64,000 nt of DNA from Diplonema japonicum (Eukaryota > Euglenozoa > Diplonemea > Diplonemida > Diplonemidae), in the NCBI GenBank assembly GCA_964019335.1, contig OZ025667.1:356501-420500 (forward strand), in the 5' to 3' direction. This document shows, one piece after another, positions 36,212 through 45,237 of the stretch. Position numbers and translations under genes: made by a program. Within the stretch, counting starts at the first letter, position 1, and each line of letters begins with the position of its first letter. The notes under the pieces are model-generated. The model saw only the letters and a program-made list of their open reading frames with translations, was not told where the DNA came from and did no database searches.

Positions 36212-36748
36212 ATGTTGAATGTAATATTGGGGCTGGTGCTCAGTGGTGAGGCGCTCCCTGTTGTTCGTGATGTGCGTGTAGAAGGATTTCATGTGTTCGT
36301 CAGTTTAAATGTCAAAGGTTCATGTATGTGGGATGTGCAGGAACACGTCCCCAGTAGTGTCATTTTCGACAAGTACGAGACGGGGAGGAGTGGGAAGGTG
36401 TTCTCGGTGGTTGACAGAGAAGGTGTCACAGCACACAGCCAATACTTGGAACTCGCAGCAAGTGACATGCAGAACTCAAGTTTTACAGTCCAGTTTGATA
36501 ACATAACCTCCAGTACGCCATTGGAATACGCCCTGCACTCTCGGTACCCTCCTCTCGGATCCCCTTACAAGGTCTGCCTCAATACAACTGCTATCTCTAA
36601 GGACTGTTCTAACAATTATGCTTTGCCCCCGGCATGTTGGGTAGTTCCTGCTGCAAACCTTTCTCTTGCCAACGAGGTCTCTCTTATAACCACAATAGCC
36701 ATATGGGTCAGTGCTGTGTTGTGCTCCGTTACGACGTACCTCAAGTAA
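36212..36748 (+). CDS. PIG-X/Pbn1-like subunit of GPI mannosyltransferase I
   Basis: An intronless 178-residue protein with a short N-terminal hydrophobic stretch, a predicted lumenal beta domain with several N-glycosylation sequons (NSS, NIT, NTT), and one C-terminal membrane helix (SLITTIAIWVSAVLCSV). The segment YALHSRYPPLGSPYKVCL followed by PPACWV resembles the conserved 'H.RY..P...' core and C-terminal layout of PIG-X/Pbn1. That protein stabilises the PIG-M mannosyltransferase in the ER. The acceptor CCACAG is at 36205. The assignment is moderate. Confidence 0.6.
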   Translation: MLNVILGLVLSGEALPVVRDVRVEGFHVFVSLNVKGSCMWDVQEHVPSSVIFDKYETGRSGKVFSVVDREGVTAHSQYLELAASDMQNSSFTVQFDNITSSTPLEYALHSRYPPLGSPYKVCLNTTAISKDCSNNYALPPACWVVPAANLSLANEVSLITTIAIWVSAVLCSVTTYLK

Positions 36749-37745
36749 TTGTATTTTTGTATTATTAGACTTGTGGTGCAGTCTTCTGAGGAAGCTGTTG
36801 ATGTTGTTTATCTTGCTCTGCACAGATATTGGTTGTATTGGTGGTTACATTGCGGTGTTCCGAGACGTGTTTATATTGCAATTTTTTCAATAGAACGGCA
36901 ACCGCAATCTTCCCCACGGGATATTCTTTTTTAAGAGTCTTCTTACTTTGAGTTTTTTGTGCCCAGTGATAACCTTCTTAACCGTCTTTAGGACCAATAT
37001 GGCGCTTCTTTCTCTGGTATTTATGGCGGCAGCTGCGGAGCTCCAGCTGTTGGGGAGGACAAATGCGGTGGACACGATACGGATAGAAATACGTTAAAAT
37101 TGAACAAGTCGCATATCTGCGGCACCTCGGACCTTGTGTTCAAAGAACGGCCATAAGTGGTGAAAAAAGAATAACCGGCCCACCCTGCACGCTGAATATG
37201 CGCTGCTTGCCGAAACCATGGAACCTCCGGATAGCATGTGCCCTTTGCAAGAGTTGTTTCTCTCAAATGCTGCTCTACCACCAAAGTTTGGGCGCGTCTG
37301 GGGCTGAAATGCAGGCCGCTTCGCGCTCCAGAAATGGGGTAGTGAAAATAATATAGGTACACACCCTCTAACTCCACCCTCGCCATTTTATTTTGGTATT
37401 TGAACGAAAAGTTCAAAATCGACTTTTTAGACGAGAAATAGTGGTCCTTTATGGGTTAAAGAAGAAAAGTAGAAGAAGAAGAAGAGTAGTGCCAGTCCAG
37501 CAAAGCCTACGGTGCACCTTGGCGTGGGGTGGATGTTTGTTTTTGGGTTTCCCGCCGAAAACAGGCGAAAAATCGAGCAAACCCGAACATAAAATAGGGG
37601 CCCCTAGGATTACATAGGGAAAGTACCAAACGGGGGCCCCAAAATTATGATTCTGGGCACTTTTGGGACCGGAAACCATCGGGAAACGGGGGTTTGGGTG
37701 ATTTGTGGGCACTTTTGGGTGGTTACAGTTTTTTTAAGGGCCCAA
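36749..37745. other. Gene-poor region with degenerate sequence
   Basis: No convincing gene. A 32-codon ORF at 36999-37097 (MALLSLVFMAAAAELQ...) lies 8 nt after a CTTTAG acceptor (36991) and starts like a signal peptide. It could be a first exon or the remains of a gene, but I found no continuation. From about 37550 the sequence becomes rich in AAA/GGG/CCC runs and leads into the broken desaturase fragment. Confidence 0.4.
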
Positions 37746-38012
37746 AATGCCCTTGGCGAAGAGCCTGAAAAAGGTGCTGACCTACTTCCTGCAGCCCTAC
37801 TGGCTGATGCTCGTGCAGTGCTTCCGCGAGTTGGGCTCAACGATGCAGGCATCTTGACCGTGTCCCTGACGCTGCTGCACTCCGTCACGTACTGCATCTG
37901 CAACGGGTTCTATTACTTCCTCGACACTCACAAGTACCTCCAGCAGTACAAGATGCACAGAACACCTGCCATGCAGCACTCTGGCGACCAGTTCAAGCAC
38001 CAGATGCTGGCA
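37746..38012 (+). pseudogene. Fragment of a sterol desaturase/fatty acid hydroxylase-like gene, frame-broken
   Basis: From ATG 37746 the frame reads an N-terminal membrane segment (KVLTYFLQPYWLMLVQCFRE) and stops at TGA after about 35 codons. In another frame it continues with GILTVSLTLLHSVTYCI and NGFYYFLDTHKYLQQYKMHR, which looks like the start of the fatty acid hydroxylase superfamily ('F...D....YKIQ...'). The sequence then runs straight into TTTCCG repeats at about 38015. There are no HxxHH motifs, so the catalytic half is missing. A 1-nt frameshift plus truncation makes a pseudogene the simplest reading. Confidence 0.55.
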
Positions 38013-38016
38013 GGAA

Positions 38017-38190
38017 ACGTGGAAACGTTTCCGTTTCCATTCCCGTTTCCGTTTCCATACTTTTCAAAATTCTTATGGAAACGGCTTCCTTCTTAAGGAA
38101 ACATAAGGAAACGTTTCCGTATCCGTTTCCGTTTCCCTTTTTTTCAAAAAATGCATAGCCCTAGGGGGGGGGGGGGGGGGTGCAAAATCG
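38017..38190. repeat. TTTCCG/TTTCC microsatellite and poly-G tract
   Basis: Two blocks of (G)TTTCCR-type repeats at about 38020-38060 and 38095-38145, on the same strand, are followed by a run of about 18 G at 38164-38181. The block ends the desaturase fragment and precedes the orphan gene at 38320. Confidence 0.8.
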
Positions 38191-38319
38191 AGCAGAGTCG
38201 CACATCCAACAAAGGACCGTGCGCGGCCGCCCAACCTGTTTTTACCAGGGGGGACCATTCAACGGGGGAGGTGAGTGGTGAAATCATTGTACTTCTACAC
38301 ATGCATCAGGTAGGGTTGG

Positions 38320-40740
38320 ATGAAACAGTCCCAGTGTGACTGCAGGTTTAGTACTGGGGGGAAATGGTGTGGATCAGACCTGAGTACTGTGTGGTGTGAT
38401 GGCTGTGAGAAAGGTACGAAAGAGCTACTACAAGGCTGCAAGCTGGTGAACAAAAAACATCTCGTGCGGTCAAAGGAGGGTATGCCTGTCCCAGTTTACG
38501 GAGGGAATGACAATAAAAACATTGTGGGTGTGATGACGCACGATCATGTGATGTTGTGTGATGAATCCACGGAGAGGATAAGAATCCGAATGCCGCATTG
38601 CGGAAGTCAAGATCATTTTGTGGAAAAGGATAAAGTCTCCTGTGATAATTGTTCGTATTTCGACCCTGCAGCGTACTTTGTCTACAAGAAGTTTGAAGAG
38701 ATCAACACACACCTCCCTGTTCACTCTGCGTTCACAGTGGCCAAGTTTCGTGCCCATGTTGACTTCCCCCATGAGAAGCTCAAAGCCTTTAAAGTAGTTG
38801 TAATCCTGTTCACAGATATGATGAATAACGCGGCAAAAGAGTGTTTTGAAGAGATTTTTTTTTGCAGTATTCGGAAACCCGAGGGAAAGAACATGCTTGA
38901 TGTAATTAACAAGGTGCAAAACGAGCAGTCGTCGCAAGGGATTATAGCATGTCGCTGTTTGAAAACTGCTGAAGATGAGAGGCGCCTGAACCTTGTGTTA
39001 GATATCAGACGTGTCTGTGAGGGTTTGAGCCAGTTAAGTAGAGAGGCCGATACAAAAAACATAGACCTTCTACTGCAGCAACTCAGAAACAACAAACCAA
39101 CTGAAGTGGAGGAAACAGATTTTTCGGGGTACTTTCAACACGGATTGCCGGTAAATTTCAGAAAGGAGCTTGACGAAAAGTCATCTCAGAAGCAAACCTC
39201 ACCGAACTCCCAATTAGTTTACAAAGCCCCGACTACATCAAGTCAGCTTGCTGCAATACTGCGCCCGAATACACCAGCCAAATACCTCAAAACAACAATA
39301 GATGTCAGCTGTGATGATGGCGTCCTCCCGGATGGTACTAAGGTTGTGGCGACAATATATGGGTTCATACAGGATCAGCAAAAAAAAGAAACCGTGAAAA
39401 ACATGCACTACTACACAGTGACTGACTCTGAGATGCCCACAGATATTCCAAGTGCAGAAACGAGCGACTGGGTGCAGATCCCTCCAAGTTACACCCATCT
39501 GGTGTTCCCTGAGGTTAATCTTGTTGTTATGGATGAGAATAGAAAGGCCAGAGTACGTGCCAGAGTACGTGTCCCCCACCTTGTGGAGGAGTGGTGTGAG
39601 CGCGAGAAGGAAATTAAAATAGGTCTTCTGTTTCTATTTGGGTTTGTTTGTGACTTCGACAATGGCTGGGTGAGTACAGAGAATGTGAAACAGGTTGTGA
39701 CGAGCATCCGCCTTCCAATGTATGATTCTAGTATCAAAACTGTGCTGCAGAAAATTGAAAAGGAGGCAAAAGGGCCGTTCCCAATTCATAGCTCGTTCTA
39801 TTTTCCAGAGGGTTTGGGTCCGGAAATCACGACGGATGGCATCAGACGAAAGGAGGAAGATGTAGCGGAGGCAAAAAAAAAGATACACCGTTTTCAACAA
39901 AAAACCTGCAGTGGGGATGCAGCAGTGGTTGTGATTCTGTTCCCACCGATCGGGGAAGGTGCTCCGGACGAAAAACAAGAAGAGGCTCACCATCGCGAGC
40001 TAGAGAATTTGTTGGGAGAAGATTTTGTGGTGCTACGGTACAGGGAAACGGCGGCTAAAGTCTTGTTGAATGGATATGGCAGTTTTATCAAGAAACAAAA
40101 ACCGAACACAAACAAGTGGACGCGGCTCCCGCCAAAACAAGAGCGTTATTTGGGATACGTTGACGACTTAGTGAACGCGGTAAAACAGATAACTGTAAAG
40201 GGTGCGGACCCCACCTTAGACCATCTTATAGGTAGTCTAGCTCTTGATGTCCAAAAGATGCGCTCTAAGACTATGCCAAAACCTTCTTCGTGGGAGGGCC
40301 TCGGAGATTCAGTAAATCACTATGCTACCATCATCCCAATGATATCATCAAGCAGCCAAGAAACTAAAACGGTTCTGAACGGCTACCTACCCACGAAACT
40401 ACTTTGGAACGTGTCTCTCGGAGCCAAACATATAGCTTCTGTGTGTCCCTTTGCATGGATGGACATCTCTGTTGAACCTCTTTATACGGATAGGTACGGA
40501 GGCTGGCACTTGGTAACCTCTGCCGATCAATGGACTTTACCTGGAAGCAACGTGATTAGAACCGGCAGGCTTAGAGGATACCACCGAGTCGCCTTCAAAG
40601 ATAATAAAAAGAGCCCCATTTCAGTAATCAATTCCAGTAATGATGGCGTGTGTCTTCCAAAGGTTACGTCGGGGGTTCTTGAGGTGGACCCACAAGGAAT
40701 CTATGCTGTTAGGCATAATCCGTATGGCACTGTCAACTGA
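38320..40740 (+). CDS. Intronless orphan protein, 806 aa
   Basis: A continuous 806-codon frame. The N-terminal ~120 residues carry several Cys pairs (CDC, WCDGC, SCDNC) that could bind metal. The rest is predicted mixed alpha/beta with no signal peptide or membrane helix. No family recognised. Unlike most long genes in this window it has no GTATG introns. It is flanked by repeats and a pseudogene, so it could be a recently acquired or mobile-element gene. A candidate acceptor (GCATCAG) is at about 38309. The frame, with no stop over 2.4 kb, supports real coding. Confidence 0.7.
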   Translation: MKQSQCDCRFSTGGKWCGSDLSTVWCDGCEKGTKELLQGCKLVNKKHLVRSKEGMPVPVYGGNDNKNIVGVMTHDHVMLCDESTERIRIRMPHCGSQDHFVEKDKVSCDNCSYFDPAAYFVYKKFEEINTHLPVHSAFTVAKFRAHVDFPHEKLKAFKVVVILFTDMMNNAAKECFEEIFFCSIRKPEGKNMLDVINKVQNEQSSQGIIACRCLKTAEDERRLNLVLDIRRVCEGLSQLSREADTKNIDLLLQQLRNNKPTEVEETDFSGYFQHGLPVNFRKELDEKSSQKQTSPNSQLVYKAPTTSSQLAAILRPNTPAKYLKTTIDVSCDDGVLPDGTKVVATIYGFIQDQQKKETVKNMHYYTVTDSEMPTDIPSAETSDWVQIPPSYTHLVFPEVNLVVMDENRKARVRARVRVPHLVEEWCEREKEIKIGLLFLFGFVCDFDNGWVSTENVKQVVTSIRLPMYDSSIKTVLQKIEKEAKGPFPIHSSFYFPEGLGPEITTDGIRRKEEDVAEAKKKIHRFQQKTCSGDAAVVVILFPPIGEGAPDEKQEEAHHRELENLLGEDFVVLRYRETAAKVLLNGYGSFIKKQKPNTNKWTRLPPKQERYLGYVDDLVNAVKQITVKGADPTLDHLIGSLALDVQKMRSKTMPKPSSWEGLGDSVNHYATIIPMISSSSQETKTVLNGYLPTKLLWNVSLGAKHIASVCPFAWMDISVEPLYTDRYGGWHLVTSADQWTLPGSNVIRTGRLRGYHRVAFKDNKKSPISVINSSNDGVCLPKVTSGVLEVDPQGIYAVRHNPYGTVN

Positions 40741-41938
40741 TGAGGAAGCCTCCCCATATTTTTCCTGAACAAGTGATGATCTTTTTCGAGATGCCTACGA
40801 CTCCAAGCAATGTTTCTCGCCCAGATGCCGTCCATCTCATCGCGACAAACAGCCACCGCAGGCACCAGACAGCAACCGCAGAACGGTGACCGATTAGTGT
40901 GAATTTCTCCCTGAACGGTGAGCACCCACCCGCACACCGAAATTTATCAAATTTACTTTTTTCTCGTTCTTCTTGATTTATCAGTCTGCTCTCTGACGCT
41001 TCCTGAGTTTTTTTACGGGGGGGTTGGGGGGGTTGGGGGGGGCTATTGCACTCGACGACGTCCACCCTTTTGGCTACAACTGTATGCATTTTAGGACAGA
41101 AACAGGGTTTTCTTCGGAAACCAGTCTATGAAGTTTTATTTTTGAAAACAGTCATGACTAACAAACAAAAAGGAGATAAGTTTTTACCTCCTCTTCCCCC
41201 CCCCTTTTTTATAACCACGATCAAATAGAATTGACACGGGTTTAGTAGTGTTGTTCACTTGCCTTGATTTCATTTCCTTGTTTTCTTTATTGATGTTATA
41301 GCTTTTTGCGTTCATTTTTCAGGTGGTGGTGGTTTGATGATATGTTTTGTTTATCCACCAACCCTTTTTGTTTTTGTTGGTAGAGGATGAGAACAAGGGG
41401 GCGTCTCACAAAGACTTCCTTTAACTCATATATTTGTTTTGCACAGCCGTGTTTCACACGGGAAACCAAACACCAAGCCTTTGGAACATGCATGCACGTT
41501 GAGTAACTCACGTGTCAGTTACCATGGTGCGGTTGTTAATGCTTCTTCCTCCCTGCTTTCAATTTTTTTTTCAACCATTTCTACCTCTTTTTTTATGGTC
41601 ATTTTTTTCCACTTGCATCACCGCTTACAACTGGGCATCTTCTCATCTTAGTTCTGAGCTAAGTGTTTGACTATCAGGTTAGTGCCATTCACATTTGAAA
41701 AAAAGAACTTTTATTCCCTGGGCATCTTCGTCTGCTGTTGGGTCTCATTCGTTCGACAAAGAGCCTTACAATTGTGTTTGCTAACAACCCCTCACTGCCC
41801 CCACCCCCTCGTCCCACGACCTCACTTTCACGCTGCTTTAGTGCGCAAAGAAGCTACCCTAAAAAAACACCGCTCTCAGCAAACAGAAGGAAAACCCGCC
41901 CACCTCCAACAGGTTTACACACTGTTTCATACGTGAAG
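40741..41938. other. Intergenic region, about 1.2 kb
   Basis: Mostly T-rich with poly-C/poly-G tracts (41018-41041, 41200-41210); no gene recognised. The stretch at about 40919-40985 (GTGAGCACCC...GCACAC.GAAATT...GTTCTTC) is similar to 47690-47757 in the spacer of the downstream tandem array. The region ends in the acceptor CCAACAG at 41912. Confidence 0.5.
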
Positions 41939-42295
41939 ATGCCTCTGGAAAAGGATAACGAATCACACAAACAGCTCTCGAACGGCCAGGATGTTGCAGC
42001 TACTTCGATCAGTTTTCTTGACCAGTTGAAGAATACCTTGAAGTACGAGAAACACAAGTCAAGCCATATCATTGAGGAAAGACTGAGGCATGGATTTAGA
42101 GAATTCAACCTTCAGAGCAGTACCTTTCGGGGGAGAGGTTGTGATAAGAACATGGCACAACGGAAGTTAAAAAGAATGGCGGATCGATGCGGCTTACTTG
42201 AAGAGGATGTTTCTCTCGTGGAAGCAGGTGTTGAAGAATGCTCTTTGGAGGGCAAGTGCTACTTACTTAAATCCAGTAACTACCAACGATTCTAA
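41939..42295 (+). CDS. Small hypothetical protein
   Basis: A 118-residue hydrophilic, mostly helical protein (MPLEKDNESHKQ...). No family recognised. The start follows the acceptor at 41912 with a 26-nt leader. The last few codons and the stop lie inside the first copy of a direct repeat (from about 42284), so the natural C-terminus may have been replaced by repeat sequence. Expression is uncertain. Confidence 0.5.
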   Translation: MPLEKDNESHKQLSNGQDVAATSISFLDQLKNTLKYEKHKSSHIIEERLRHGFREFNLQSSTFRGRGCDKNMAQRKLKRMADRCGLLEEDVSLVEAGVEECSLEGKCYLLKSSNYQRF

Positions 42296-42690
42296 AGCTA
42301 CAGTTTCTGTACTTTATTGGTCGTTCGTGTTCTGCTGGTGCCTGCCGCCTCTGCCTGGGTTTGCCGCTGCGTCCGTCGTCGCCGTCGTCCGGGGGGGTTG
42401 CTTTGCCTGTCGGCCTGCCCGCCGCTTGAGAAAAAAAGGGGTGGGTACTGGTGTATGGTGAACACCCTGCAAACCCGCAAACCCCGCAAACCCGCAACGA
42501 TTCTAAAGCTATCCCACCAACGATTCTAAAGCTACAGTTTCTGTACTTTATTGTTTCTGTACTTTATTGGTCGTTCGTGTTCTGCTGGTGCCTGCCGCCT
42601 CTGCCTGGGTTTGCCGCTGCGTCCGTCGTCCGTCGTCGCCGTCGTCCGGGGGGGTTGTTTTGCCCGTCGGCCTGCCCGCCGCTCAACGAA
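42284..42690 (+). repeat. Two direct repeats with short GCAAACCC array between them
   Basis: Copy 1 (about 42284-42427) and copy 2 (about 42518-42685) share ACGATTCTAAAGCTACAGTT, CTGTACTTTATTGGTCGTTC and the following GTGTTCTGCTGGTGCCTGCC stretch up to a GGGGGGTTG tract. Copy 2 has small internal duplications (TTTCTGTACTTTATTG; GTCCGTCGTC). Between them 42467-42499 holds three to four units of GCAAACCC, the same unit as in the large array at 44741. Confidence 0.85.
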
Positions 42691-42721
42691 AGGATCCCCT
42701 CCCCCCCATCACACACTATAA

Positions 42722-42740
42722 AACAAAAAAAAAAAAAAAA
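42722..42740 (+). repeat. Poly-A run directly before the AlkB-like ORF
   Basis: A run of about 16 A (42725-42740) ends in the ATG of the next ORF. It follows the direct repeats. It could be the poly-A tail of a retroposed copy or a simple slippage tract. Confidence 0.6.
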
Positions 42741-44260
42741 TGGATCCAAGACGACTCGCAGGAGGAGGTGACCGCAGCCGCAGCCCGCAGGAGCAAGCCC
42801 GCAGCCCGCAGTGCACGGCACCGAGACCCACCCAACCAGGCAATCTGGTTGGGCAGTATGAATCCCCACCCCCTAGATCCCCCCACCCCCCTTTAGAAAA
42901 AAAAAATAATAAAAAAAAAAAATCACAAGTAGAGACCGCGGTTTTGACCGCCACAACCAAGGGAGCAGCAGCCCCTGCTACAGCCACGGCCGCCCCGGCC
43001 GCAAGCACGACTGCTGCAGCAGCCCCAGCCGCACTGAACGCCGCAGCCGCCCCTGCCGCAGCCACGACCGACACAACCACGATCGCCGCAGCCGCCCCTG
43101 CCGCCTTGAACGCTGCAGCCGCCCCTGCCGCAACTGAGACAGCCGCAGCCGCCCCTGCCGCAAGCCCGACCTCCGCAGCCGACCCTGCCATAGTTGAAGA
43201 GGAAAAAAAAAAGAAGAAAAAGGGGGAAGGGTGGATACTGAAAGATGGTGAGCACCCCCCCGGGTTGAAGACAGGTGCTGCCCCCGCCTTCCCAGAAGCT
43301 CTGCTGTCCGGGAAGTGGGAGGCCCTGTCAGGGAACACGGGGAGGGAGACGCTCCAGCATGGGCACCGGTGGGAGGGGACGGACGCCGAGGTGCACCCCA
43401 CCACCGGCATCCCAGGGGAGGCAAAGGGGTGGGTGAGGGAGGTGGCCGCCGCCGCAGGGCTCAAGGTGGTCCCCAACCAGGTACTTGTGAATAAGTACAG
43501 ACCTGGTTGTGGGATTGCCGCCCACAAGGACGACGCAAGACTGGGACCGGTCGTCCTAGTCTTGTCGTACGGGGCTGAGACCACAATGGTCATGAGGAAG
43601 GGGGACAGGGTAGCGAGGTACCTGGTGCCCCCCTTCTCATGGGCACTGTTGGAAGGCGAAGCGAGACACCAGTGGACACACCACATCCCGTCAGGGGTGT
43701 CCACTGGTGTCAGGGTGTCGATCACCCTGCGTGCGGTTGGCCCCGAGCTCACCCACATACCCCCCCAGGAAGACCCACCCCCTGGGCTAACAAACGAACC
43801 CCCCCCTTTTTTTTTAGAACCCTCCACGGAGGTAAAAAACAGACCCTCTTCGGAGGAAAATGGAGAGAGAGGGGAAGAGGCAGCGCTCCCAAAAGAGGGT
43901 AGTGTTCCTCCCCCCCATTTGTCCCCCCCTTTTTCATTTTTAGAGCCCTCTTTGGAGGAACCCTCCACGGAAAACAGACCCTCTTCGGAGGAAAATAGAG
44001 AGAGAGGGGAAGAGGTGGCACCCCCGAGAGAGGGTAGTGTTCCTCCCCCCCATTTGTCCCCCCCTTTTTCATTTTTAGAGCCCTCCCCAGAGGGACCCTC
44101 CACGGAGGTGAAAAACAGACCCTCTTCGGAGGAAAAAAAGGCAGAGGGAGAGACAGCACGCCCGAGAGAAGGTAGTGCTCCTCCCTCTCTGCCCCCCATT
44201 TTTTCTGGACCCTCTACGGAGTGTACACCCTGGTCCCCAAGGGCCGGGGGCTTTTTTTGA
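42740..44260 (+). CDS. AlkB-like 2-oxoglutarate/Fe(II) dioxygenase in repeat-rich ORF
   Basis: A 506-codon frame. Residues ~60-150 are an Ala/Pro-rich low-complexity stretch. The AlkB-type double-stranded beta-helix lies at about 165-335: NKYRPGCGIAAHKDD supplies HxD, ARHQWTHHIPSG the distal His of the WxHxI motif, and RVSITLRAV the 2-oxoglutarate-binding Arg and final Arg. The C-terminal part is four degenerate ~45-residue repeats (units near 43820, 43961, 44096, 44210) with PSSEE and SVPPPHLSPPF. AlkB enzymes demethylate nucleic acids. Base composition, the poly-A run before the ATG and flanking repeats suggest a mobile-element or recently captured gene; no reverse transcriptase is visible. 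Confidence 0.65.
   Translation: MDPRRLAGGGDRSRSPQEQARSPQCTAPRPTQPGNLVGQYESPPPRSPHPPLEKKNNKKKKSQVETAVLTATTKGAAAPATATAAPAASTTAAAAPAALNAAAAPAAATTDTTTIAAAAPAALNAAAAPAATETAAAAPAASPTSAADPAIVEEEKKKKKKGEGWILKDGEHPPGLKTGAAPAFPEALLSGKWEALSGNTGRETLQHGHRWEGTDAEVHPTTGIPGEAKGWVREVAAAAGLKVVPNQVLVNKYRPGCGIAAHKDDARLGPVVLVLSYGAETTMVMRKGDRVARYLVPPFSWALLEGEARHQWTHHIPSGVSTGVRVSITLRAVGPELTHIPPQEDPPPGLTNEPPPFFLEPSTEVKNRPSSEENGERGEEAALPKEGSVPPPHLSPPFSFLEPSLEEPSTENRPSSEENRERGEEVAPPREGSVPPPHLSPPFSFLEPSPEGPSTEVKNRPSSEEKKAEGETARPREGSAPPSLPPIFSGPSTECTPWSPRAGGFF
43820..44224 (+). repeat. Coding minisatellite, period about 115-140 bp
   Basis: Units begin with CCCTCCACGGA (43820, 43961, 44096) or CCCTCTACGGA (44210). They share CAGACCCTCTTCGGAGGAAAA and a TCCTCCCCCCCATTTG stretch. 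They encode the Pro/Glu/Ser-rich tail of the AlkB-like ORF. Confidence 0.85.
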
Positions 44261-44431
44261 GGGTGGAAGGGAAAGAAAAAAAAAAAACAAACAAGGAGGA
44301 ACCTTTTTTCTTTTCAAACAACCAGGGGGACCCAGCACCCGCCCCCACCGCCTGCCAAGGAGGCTGCGAGCGACGTGAGAGCACCACTGCACACCCTTGT
44401 GAGAAGACAGAAAAGAGCCCCCTGGATTGCC

Positions 44432-45037
44432 ATGGGTGGCAGGGAACCTAAGCCAGCGCCCAAGCGGAAGAAGAACAGGAGGAGGCACAGGAGCGAAACG
44501 GCCCTTCAGAGGCGTCGGGAGAAGAGGACCAAGGCGAGGGAGGGGGCGAGGGAGGCTGCCAGACAGGAGAAGAAAAGGCACCGTCGTGCGAGGAAAGAAG
44601 GGAGGAGGAGGGCCCGCAGAGAGGAACACGAGGCCGCCCTGGAACAGAAGCCAGATGACCCTGCAATGGGGCTGAAGCTGACCGAGGTGGGAACGCCTGG
44701 AGCCCAACCCCTGGCACCCAGAATCCCGGCACCTGGGGCTGCAAACCCGCAAACCCGCAAACCCGCAAACCCGCAAACCCGCAAACCCGCAAACCCGCAA
44801 ACCCGCAAACCCGCAAACCCGCAAACCCGCAAACCCGCAAACCCGCAAACCCGCAAACCCCGCAAACCCGCAAACCCGCAAACCCGCAAACCCGCAAACC
44901 CGCAAACCCGCAAACCCGCAAACCCGCAAACCCGCAAACCCGCAAACCCGCAAACCCGCAAACCCGCAAACCCGCAAACCCGCAAACCCGCAAACCCGCA
45001 AACCCGCAAACCCGCAAACCCGCAAACCCGCAAACCC
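44432..45037 (+). CDS. Arg/Lys-rich ORF running into the GCAAACCC array (partial)
   Basis: From ATG 44432 an open frame encodes a very basic helical segment (about 75 residues of R/K/E) and then a short linker, and it stays open through the octamer array, which reads as repeated KPANPQTR. It is cut by the assembly gap. It may belong to the AlkB-like gene in another frame (after a frameshift or intron) or be a separate gene. Because the array is stop-free in many frames, coding across it is doubtful. Confidence 0.3.
44741..45037 (+). repeat. (GCAAACCC)n octamer array
   Basis: About 37 near-perfect copies of the 8-mer GCAAACCC over 297 bp, with one extra C near 44855-44862. It stops at the N gap. 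The complementary strand reads GGGTTTGC. It resembles a telomere-like G-rich repeat, but the C-rich strand runs toward the gap, the wrong orientation for a chromosome end of the left-hand sequence. An interstitial minisatellite is more likely. Confidence 0.9.
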
Positions 45038-45237
45038 NNNNNNNNNNNNNNNNNNNNNNNNNNNNNNNNNNNNNNNNNNNNNNNNNNNNNNNNNNNNNNN
45101 NNNNNNNNNNNNNNNNNNNNNNNNNNNNNNNNNNNNNNNNNNNNNNNNNNNNNNNNNNNNNNNNNNNNNNNNNNNNNNNNNNNNNNNNNNNNNNNNNNNN
45201 NNNNNNNNNNNNNNNNNNNNNNNNNNNNNNNNNNNNN
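45038..45237. other. Assembly gap (200 N)
   Basis: Exactly 200 N between the octamer array and the first, truncated copy of the giant gene. The round size suggests a scaffold gap of unknown length, so the number of array units is not known. Confidence 0.95.

Noticed and set aside
37021-37416. 131-codon - strand frame in the gene-poor region
   Set aside because: No recognisable domain, no acceptor-like context on that strand, and it lies opposite the cluster direction.
42709-44199. 496-codon frame on the - strand opposite the AlkB-like ORF
   Set aside because: Low-complexity Ser/Ala/Gly product. The + strand frame has the conserved AlkB residues.
44741-45037. CRISPR-like array
   Set aside because: The unit is 8 bp with no spacers. 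It is a simple minisatellite in a eukaryotic genome.
44741-45037. True chromosome end (telomere)
   Set aside because: The C-rich strand runs toward the gap and sequence continues beyond it, which is the wrong orientation for a right-hand telomere. The real telomere repeat is not known from this window.
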